Origin: Taxillus chinensis
Lineage: Eukaryota; Streptophyta; Magnoliopsida; Santalales; Loranthaceae
Assembly: GCA_023512835.1 (NCBI GenBank)
Contig: CM042090.1
Coordinates: 57,275,865-57,339,864, forward strand
Reading direction: 5' to 3'
DNA length: 64,000 bases
Positions 58,001-64,000 of this stretch are shown one piece after another; position 1 is the first letter of the stretch, and the number at the start of each line of letters is the position of its first letter. Both the position numbers and the translations under genes were made by a program. The notes below the pieces were generated by a model, which was not told the origin of the DNA, did not search any database, and saw nothing but the letters and a program-made list of their open reading frames with translations.

Positions 58001-59574
58001 AGGTGGAGTATGTCTTGGAGGCAAGGGATTTTCTTGTGACCTGTGAGTGGTGACACAGAGGATTCCATTGTGGTCGGGTTGCAGCTAGGAGCGTTTCGGT
58101 GTGGGGGGGGGACTATGATGTTCATAGCTACTTGGCGTCAAGGGATTCCTATCGCGTGGTCCGTCCTGCCGACTTGGTAAGGCATTATCTCTTGGGCGTA
58201 CGGTAAGCCTCGGTTGTGAAGGCTGTGTGGGACCTTGGCGGATCTCTGTTTGACCGTGATCAAGGAGGTCGATTCTCAAAGTCGGTGACTAGTGATAGCC
58301 CGATAGTGGGTTTTGGTCTTACCATGGTTGTGTGTGTGGTGCTGCATTTACTTGTTTTTAGTGCATCCTTGGACTCCGTTGGGCGCCAGGTTGATTGCGA
58401 CCGAGTGGTTAAGGGCACACTCCATTCTCGTGTTTCGTGTCTAGGCTTGTACTCCGTTCTGCGTCACCATTGGTGTTGGTGGGGTTTCAATGTTCCTTGC
58501 TTGAGTGAGGTGGTTTTCGCAGTGATGATGGTGCTTTTGCGGTGAGCTCCCTGTGTGGGAATGTGATTGTGGTTTGCATAATGCTGTCCTATTTGTTTGT
58601 GTTTCATTGTGACCTCATTGTGCTTGCTTGTTAGGGTGTGGTCTACCTATGGGCCGAGGCTGCGTTGACTTCAACTCCCAATTGTTGGGTATTTTACGTT
58701 GTGGAGTGTTGGTCCCATCGTGCCGCGAGTTGGCATCTCCAACATTTGTGGTAATGACTACATTATGTGTTGCTTTGATCTTTTCGCGTTGTTTATTACT
58801 TGGTTTCTCTTTTCGGGGACGAAAAGTCCAAAGGTGGGAAGGTTGTGAGGAAACTCCCTGCGGATGAGTTTGTATGGTGTTAGCGAGTGGGCGGTGGAAC
58901 GTTAAACGTGTAGTAGTGTTTTATTTGTGCTTTGTTCTTTGTAGTGGTGTTTATGATGTGATTTGTTAAACGTACGTGTTGGGGATGGGCGTATATGTTG
59001 TACACCGTCGTGGCGTGAATACTTGTGACATGTGTTAGGTGAGGAGAACAAGGGTTTGTGAGATTAGAATATGTGTTTCCCTATCATGCTGTGTTTTATT
59101 GGGTCCGTGGGTACGTGCCTTCATGTGTGTTATTGTGTGATATCTTCATTCGCGGGTATGTGAATGGTTGTGGGCTATGTGCATCAGCAGGTGCGTTTTG
59201 GAAGGTGTGTTGTATTTTAGGGGCCGACACGTCCCGCAGAGGAGACATGGAATGTGAGTCCATGATGCGTGACCAACCCCCGAGTTGTTCGAGGACCCAC
59301 CAATCTTAAGGGTGGAGGGGTGGTCGTTGGCTGGTGTATTTGTATTTCCTTTCGACTTTTGACTTTAATTTATATTGAATATGTTAATGAAATGTTCTTG
59401 TTGACCTAGATTGTGATGCATGTGGTTATGGACTGTGGTGGCACTATGTTATGTGCTATTGTGTACAATGTGCGGTGTATGACCCATTTGGGTGTTGTAG
59501 CTCGCCGTGTGGCAAATGGGTAGCTTGTGTTTGTTTTCCTCGTATGTCATTTCTTTTCGAGGACGAAAAGTCTT
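55087..59574 (+). other. Non-coding interior of the LARD-like element
   Basis: Frames are short and unlike gag or pol. It holds A-runs (55290-55310, 55556-55576), a C-run of about 18 (55879-55896) and many GTGTG-rich words. A second GACGAAAAGTC-type end with GGTGGGAAGG lies at about 58818-58845, a possible relic of an earlier 3' end. Confidence 0.75.
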
Positions 59575-59588
59575 AAGGGGGGAGAGGA
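59575..59588 (+). other. Polypurine tract
   Basis: AAGGGGGGAGAGGA directly before the 3' LTR. Confidence 0.9.
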
Positions 59589-60155
59589 TGTAATGACCCG
59601 TGTGTAACCCGTGTGTAAGGAGTTAACCAAAAACACCTTGGATGTTGGTACACAAGTTTAAGGTAAGAGATGAGCCCAAGAGGGGACTTTTGAGAGGTGC
59701 ATGTGTCAAGCGATAGCGTACATTTATGCCCTAGGAAGATGCTATGCGTATACAAAGGCGGTTTTAAAGTCTGTTTTGGCTGATCTTGGAGCTCACTTTT
59801 GACCTAGTAGATGGCCTCAAACAATTGGCGTGCAAGAACAAAAGTTTCTTAGAATGAGGTCCTCTATCTACCACAGAAATTTCAGAGCATTTGGAGCTGA
59901 ACGTGAATTCACCCATTTCACGTGCAAGCATATTTTTGCTCCTCAGGCCTCTCCAAGATGCAAGGAGGCTTGTGGTGAAGTTTGAGTGCATTTGGAGCTG
60001 CACGCCAATTGGGGAATTGGCGTGCAAATTGGCGTGCGGTGTATTTTTGCATGGTTCCCTTGGTTTTGTCATTCTAATGATCTTTCTCCAAAGGACCATG
60101 TTGCAATTCTAAGTATTTTGGCCTATATGGGTGCGGAAAGGTGCTAACTTGTGTG

Positions 60156-60232
60156 ATCAAAACTACGTCGTTTTGATCCTGGGTTTACTTAATCAAAACT
60201 ACGTCGTTTTGATGTGGATGGTGTCTATATAA
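60156..60232 (+). promoter_or_regulatory. LTR promoter copy (palindromes and TATA box)
   Basis: Palindromes at 60156-60177 and 60192-60213, TATATAA at 60226-60232. Identical in layout to the 5' LTR. In this LTR it could drive rightward transcription out of the element, opposite to the protease frame. Confidence 0.55.
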
Positions 60233-60976
60233 GGAGGGCTTGAGTTTGAGTTTAGGGTTCTTGTGTTCCTTTTGCACCAGCTGCTGCCGGAGAGAGAGAG
60301 AGCTAGAGAGAGAAAGGGAAGGGGAGTTGCTTGGTTGCTTACGGAGCATCTTGCGTGGGGAGGACGGCGTTTGGCGCGGAGCAAGGAAGATCCGCTTTAA
60401 GGTAGGGGTTTTGTTCTTCCTAAACCCTCCTCTTGTCCTAGGGTCCTAGGGCAGTTCGCATATATCTGTTTATATATATATATATATGTAATCCATATAG
60501 GTGTGATCTCCTATATGGATGTTGGCCTTCAGTGGCATTTTAGTGTGGTTCTGTGGTCTATATGCTATATGTTTGATGAAAAGCCTGTGTGAATATAGTT
60601 GTGTGTATATGCCCATTACGTGTTTGGTATAATGCCTGTGTGGCTGAACTTGTGATTTAGGGTATGTATGTATGCTGGGTGTTTGCTCTGTGGCATGAAT
60701 GGCTGGGATTGTGCACTTGTGAACGGGTGCACACCAAGTGTTTGGTTTTATACCTGAGAGGCTATGCATATTATGTGTTTGAAATAATGTCTGTGTGGTT
60801 GGGTTTGTGAGCTTGTGAATATATGCATGCTAAGTGTTCGACGTTATTCCTGTGTGACTAAGCATATTAAGTGTTTGATGTTATGCCTGTATGGTCTTAT
60901 GTCTTTGTGTGGTTGCTTGTACACCCGGTGGTCGTGGAAGCCCGGGACCGTTTTGTGTTAGCCTGTGAGGCCTAGA

Positions 60977-61106
60977 ACTTGGCCTGAAGAAGCGGTTAAA
61001 TCACTTGGCCTGAAGAGGCGGTTAAATCACTTGGCCTGAAGAGGCGGTTAAATCACTTGGCCTGAAGAGGCGGTTAAATCACTTGGCCTGAAGAGGCGGT
61101 TAAATC
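60977..61106 (+). repeat. 26-bp minisatellite, five copies (3' LTR)
   Basis: Same array and copy number as in the 5' LTR. Confidence 0.95.
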
Positions 61107-61607
61107 ACTTGTTGTTAAAGTGTTAGCACTGTGTGGCGATGGCGGATTGTAATTGTTGATGTGGTTGTTGTTATGTCTGTTGAAATTATTGTAACACGAC
61201 ACCGCACTTGTACACATGGCATGTAGATGCTAGGAGCATGGGATGGGTTGGGGAGACATGATCCCTACTGAGCTGTGGATGCTCACCCCTCCTACTATGG
61301 CGTGTTTTCTTGCAGGAACCTACAGGCGTTAGGTGGGAACACCAAGGTGGAAGAGTTCCATTTTGTGGCTTTGTTTTGTGTTATTTGCATTATGTAATTT
61401 TGTTGAGGCATTGTAACCCCAGTGGGGAGATATTGTAATGAAGTTTGAAACATAATAAAGGCATGTGGTTTCAATTATATAATTATATGATTTTTGATTT
61501 CTGAAAAGAAATGTGAAGTGTATATTGTATTCTACCCCTTTGTCCAAACCCGGATAAAGGGAGGGTCACGTTCCGGTCTCCTCGGGTTGGAAATCCGGGG
61601 CGTGACA

Positions 61608-61612
61608 GGTAC
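61608..61612. repeat. Target-site duplication GGTAC (right)
   Basis: Identical to 53045-53049. Confidence 0.92.
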
Positions 61613-61908
61613 GGAATGAGGATGGTTGAGAGAGTTTTCCATGGCTTGCTATCTTCAGCAGTTCCGTCGATGTAAGTCTGAATTAACTCCACACTGGGAA
61701 GATAGCCCTCATTCCAACATGGCAGAACTTCAAACAAGTGCCCATCTTCGTAAAGAGATGGAAACAGCCTCATCTCCATTTTAGCAGCTCTCGAGAAGTT
61801 GTCAATGTCTTCTGTAGTAAAGAGTCCTTTCTCCGAACAAAGAGTCTGAATGTCGGCCGGAGAGAAAGGATACATTTCAGAAAGACATCTTCTCTCAAGA
61901 AGACGCAA
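61613..61908 (-). pseudogene. Ulp1-like protease ORF, segment before the insertion
   Basis: The minus-strand frame includes FSPADIQTLCSEKGLFTTED, then KMEMRLFPSLYEDGHLFEVL and ends TLSTILIPY at the insertion point. It continues in the same frame at 53044 with RIMSPHFMMAV. This is the N-terminal flank of the protease domain. Around 61900 the frame shifts relative to the longer upstream frame (62273-61770). Confidence 0.65.
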
Positions 61909-62446
61909 AGATAGGATTTCATTGCCTTCCGCAAGCTTCCATCCGCATCAGACGGGTCAAACTCCGCATAGGATGGGAGGAAGGTATCAGCTGTGGATGA
62001 GGAGGATGGAGGAGGAGCTGGAGGTGCAGTAGAGGAGCTTGGTTGAGAGAAGCGGATTCGTTTGGGAATTTGAACTCCCTGAAGCACTGAAGTGGCAGGC
62101 CGCTTCTCAGTCTGGGAAGATGGTTGTGGGGCAGAAGGAGTAGACGGATCAGATGACACTTTCTCCCCCGGTTTGGCAGATCGTCGGGAAGCAATGGGAG
62201 GACGAGCCATCTTATGCGCCAGATCCGCGAAGGAAGTAGACAGTGAATGAACGGAGGTGGCGACAAGATCCATTTTCTGCTCAATGGAAGTGGAGGAGTC
62301 AGTGAGGGCGGAGAGGAGTTGGGCGCCGAGGGCATCAACTTTGGCAGCGATGGCGGAAATTTGGGCGCTTTGAGCGTGGGCATGGCGGTCCAGCTAAGCG
62401 GAAAGCACAGCATCGGAGTGGACCGTGCCAAAAGAGGCACGCCCAA
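61770..62446 (-). pseudogene. Low-complexity/coiled-coil ORF segment of the same element
   Basis: The minus strand encodes a heptad-like stretch, ISAIAAKVDALGAQLLSALT, followed by SIEQKMDLVATSVHSLS, then a Ser/Pro/Ala-rich linker and FLPSYAEFDPSDADGSLRKA. It leads into the protease segment after a one-step frame change near 61900. Disordered linkers with a coiled coil are usual upstream of transposon-borne Ulp1 domains. No enzyme motif is seen. Confidence 0.5.
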
Positions 62447-62529
62447 GTGCTAACTCGGAGCTTTGGAGGACTCCCCCGCATGAACAGGAGCAGGAGTGCG
62501 GTGGGCGGAGGAGTCCGCAGGAGTAAAGC

Positions 62530-62606
62530 AGAAGAGGGAGCATCCGGAGCATCGAGGCATCCGGAGCTTCGGAGGCATCCGGAGCATTGGAGGCATCCGG
62601 AGCAAG
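62530..62606 (-). repeat. GCATCCGGAGC tandem repeat
   Basis: Four to five units of about 18 bp containing GGAGGCATCCGGAGC. In one minus-strand frame they encode an Ala-Pro-Asp-Ala-Ser repeat. Confidence 0.7.
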
Positions 62607-62670
62607 AGACCCGCTTGACCGGACAAGTCAACCACGGGAATCGCGGTGGCAGGGAGAAGAGGGTCTAGCC

Positions 62671-63744
62671 TTAGCAGGAGAAGGACTTCGGGTAACGGGG
62701 ACTGGGCCTGAGGGTGTAGGGAAACGACACATCGGGAATGGCAGCCGGCGTAAGAAAGCCGTGGTCCAGATTCCAGATGATCATAGTCTCCGGGGATTGG
62801 GTATTGCGTGTGTAAAACACCCGGAGATCGGTGTTAGGAATGGAGGAGGTGTGGGCTAGGCTGAAACGGAGCCAGAGGTCCGTTATGGTGACGGCGGAGA
62901 GATGGTCAAGGTAATCTCGGGGTTGAGGTAGAGGAGGCAAGGGGGCTTCCGGAGAAGCAGCCGGGACATCAGCGGTGGCGACGGCAACAGCGGTATCAAC
63001 CGCAGCAGCTATAGCGGATGTGGAGGGAGTGGGGACACCAGCGAAGAGAGGGGGCCGAGGAAACGGCTTTAGACGCAGGCGCCGAGAGGGCCCCGCAACC
63101 TCGGACGGTTCAGCACGGATGCTTGGCTGGGAGGCCCGTGAGTGGGAGGGCGCAGCAACGGACCGAATCCGGGAGGATCGGTGTGCAGAACTGACCTCGT
63201 GGGCTTGGCTGTCGGAGGGGTCACCAACAGAGCTGCCTTGTTGTTCCGGGGCAGGGATAGCGCGGAGAGCTACAGTGGGTCGGCGAGCGGTCATGTTCCC
63301 GTCCGGCGTAAGGTGACAAAGGTAAAGAGGCGAGGGAAACGAGACAGCATCAACTCGGGCGAAATGGTCCGGACGTAGATGCCGGAAGACAATGCTGAGG
63401 ATGCGCCCGAAGGAATGGTTTTTGTGACCATTTTGTAGCAAACGAAATAAGAACATCCCCCAATCCATTGGAAGTCCTTCAAAGACGCCGTACATGGCCA
63501 GTAGAAGATCGTACGGAATTGAGTCCAGGGCTGATGTGCGGGCCAGTAGGCATCGACTTAGAATAGTCGCCATACATCGATAGCGACCCTGGAAGGATTT
63601 CACCTTGTATTCCTTCCCCTTGTTCGTGCACCCCATAGAAGCCGCCATCGGATCGGCATCCGGACGCTGTGGTTCACCAAGAGGAAGGTGGAGAGCAGCG
63701 CGGAGAACGACCAGGAGTGATGACGATGGATTCACCGCGGACAT
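62671..63744 (-). CDS. Putative N-terminal ORF of the Ulp1-carrying element
   Basis: An open frame of 357 codons. Residues about 50-125 are folded-looking, with YRCMATILSRCLLARTSALD, then DLLLAMYGVFEGLPMDWGMF. A 150-residue Pro/Ala/Ser-rich disordered part follows, then WLRFSLAHTSSIPNT near the end. The folded part recalls the plant-transposon domain often found in front of Ulp1-type proteases, but I cannot confirm the family. The first 25 or so codons probably shift out of a longer frame starting at 63958. It could act as a capsid-like or host-interaction protein; function unknown. Confidence 0.45.
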   Translation of the reverse strand: MSAVNPSSSLLVVLRAALHLPLGEPQRPDADPMAASMGCTNKGKEYKVKSFQGRYRCMATILSRCLLARTSALDSIPYDLLLAMYGVFEGLPMDWGMFLFRLLQNGHKNHSFGRILSIVFRHLRPDHFARVDAVSFPSPLYLCHLTPDGNMTARRPTVALRAIPAPEQQGSSVGDPSDSQAHEVSSAHRSSRIRSVAAPSHSRASQPSIRAEPSEVAGPSRRLRLKPFPRPPLFAGVPTPSTSAIAAAVDTAVAVATADVPAASPEAPLPPLPQPRDYLDHLSAVTITDLWLRFSLAHTSSIPNTDLRVFYTRNTQSPETMIIWNLDHGFLTPAAIPDVSFPYTLRPSPRYPKSFSC

Positions 63745-63958
63745 CAGAGGTTATGGAATCTTTGGTGCAGCGAATCCATTGGTAATACTCAAGAATGTCA
63801 TCGATAAGAAGATCGATGGGATTGGAGACCAGGTTGAGTATGTGCGAGGCTTCAAGAAGAGGGCGAAGCTGGAGAAACCAATCCGGAGGATCAGAAACAG
63901 CATTCCAATCAACTAGATGGCCAGGAGTAACGCCGGAAAGAAAGATTCTGGGTGCCAT
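63674..63958 (-). pseudogene. Start of the same ORF region, frame-shifted
   Basis: Opens MAPRIFLSGVTPGHLVDWNA and reads on with LEASHILNLVSNPIDLLIDD, a well-formed protein sequence. Near 63700 its continuation (ALHLPLGEPQRP) is in the frame of the 357-codon ORF, so one frameshift separates the two. It may be the true N-terminus of the element's protein. The 5' LTR would lie beyond 64000. Confidence 0.45.
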
Positions 63959-64000
63959 TGCAGATTTGATGGGAAGGAAAAGAGGAAAGGTGAGGTCTTG

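Larger units (their letters stand above)
53050..61607 (+). mobile_element. Large non-autonomous gypsy retrotransposon (LARD-like)
   Basis: 8558 bp: LTR of 2022 bp, interior of 4517 bp, LTR of 2019 bp. It has a perfect TGGTATCAGAGC primer site, a polypurine tract and GGTAC duplications. The two LTRs differ only by scattered substitutions and short indels, so insertion is fairly recent. The interior has no gag-pol-like frame; only the words CGAGGACGAAAAGTC before the polypurine tract recall the end of a chromovirus pol. It must depend on proteins from a relative. Confidence 0.92.
59589..61607 (+). repeat. 3' LTR of the LARD-like element
   Basis: 2019 bp, nearly the same as 53050-55071. Visible differences include CAAAGGCGGTTTTAAAG versus CAAGCGGTTTTAAG near the start and GTGCGGTG versus GTGCAGGTG. 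Confidence 0.92.

Noticed and set aside
58216..58545. 109-codon frame in the LARD-like interior as gag
   Set aside because: No zinc knuckle, capsid-like helix pattern or protease follows; GT-rich composition makes such frames by chance.
62671..63744. Host gene encoding a Pro/Ala-rich protein
   Set aside because: Position between a copia-family 3' LTR and the window edge, in the same orientation as the Ulp1 frame, fits a mobile-element ORF better; kept as part of that element.

Overview
The window is plant nuclear DNA, almost certainly from a eudicot with a large, repeat-rich genome. Evidence: GT-AG introns of several kb, Ty1-copia and Ty3-gypsy retrotransposons with plant-type initiator-tRNA-Met primer sites, L1-type LINEs, MULE-like DNA elements, TRIMs, and one recognisable host gene. 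I cannot name the species.

The one apparently intact host gene is on the + strand at 15334-35035. Seven exons encode a predicted 355-residue protein with an N-terminal RING finger and a C-terminal helical/TPR-like region. This is the architecture of NO CATALASE ACTIVITY 1 (NCA1), the catalase chaperone. About 1.07 kb of coding sequence is spread over 19.7 kb because introns 2, 3 and 5 hold mobile elements. Intron 2 holds degenerate LINEs on both strands, a copia relic and a Pack-MULE-like element with an F-box/kelch fragment. Intron 3 holds a 2.6-kb long-inverted-repeat element with a 9-bp duplication and a LINE with an inverted 5' part. Intron 5 holds a weak terminal-inverted-repeat element.

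Left flank (1-15000): nested gypsy LTRs. A Tat/Athila-like 3' LTR (620-2217) abuts a Tekay-like LTR fragment (2218-3731), which abuts the gag start, primer site and LTR of an inverted gypsy element (3732-6065). Then come a dead minus-strand copia end (6090-8179), Tat-like LTR fragments, and a solo LTR (9550-13177) with a perfect CCAAA duplication and an internal 1.06-kb tandem duplication.

Right flank (35036-51233): a lectin-receptor-kinase pseudogene scrap, a gypsy LTR (37584-38502), a tandem TRIM with three LTRs and two internal regions (38538-40763) whose middle LTR is interrupted by a second TRIM (39503-39971, duplication CCTTT), a copia element with decayed gag and pol whose 3' LTR is almost entirely gone (42800-50332, duplication GAGGG), and an Athila-like protease remnant.

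Right end (51234-64000): the most unusual part. A minus-strand LTR of the same family as the neighbouring copia LTR, with a polypurine tract, is the 3' end of an element whose interior carries a Ulp1-like (C48) cysteine-protease reading frame and an upstream low-complexity ORF region; I see no gag-pol there. That protease frame is split by an 8558-bp gypsy-type large non-autonomous retrotransposon (53050-61607) with 2-kb LTRs, primer site, polypurine tract and a perfect GGTAC duplication. The Ulp1-carrying element continues past the window. No tRNA, rRNA or CRISPR array was seen.
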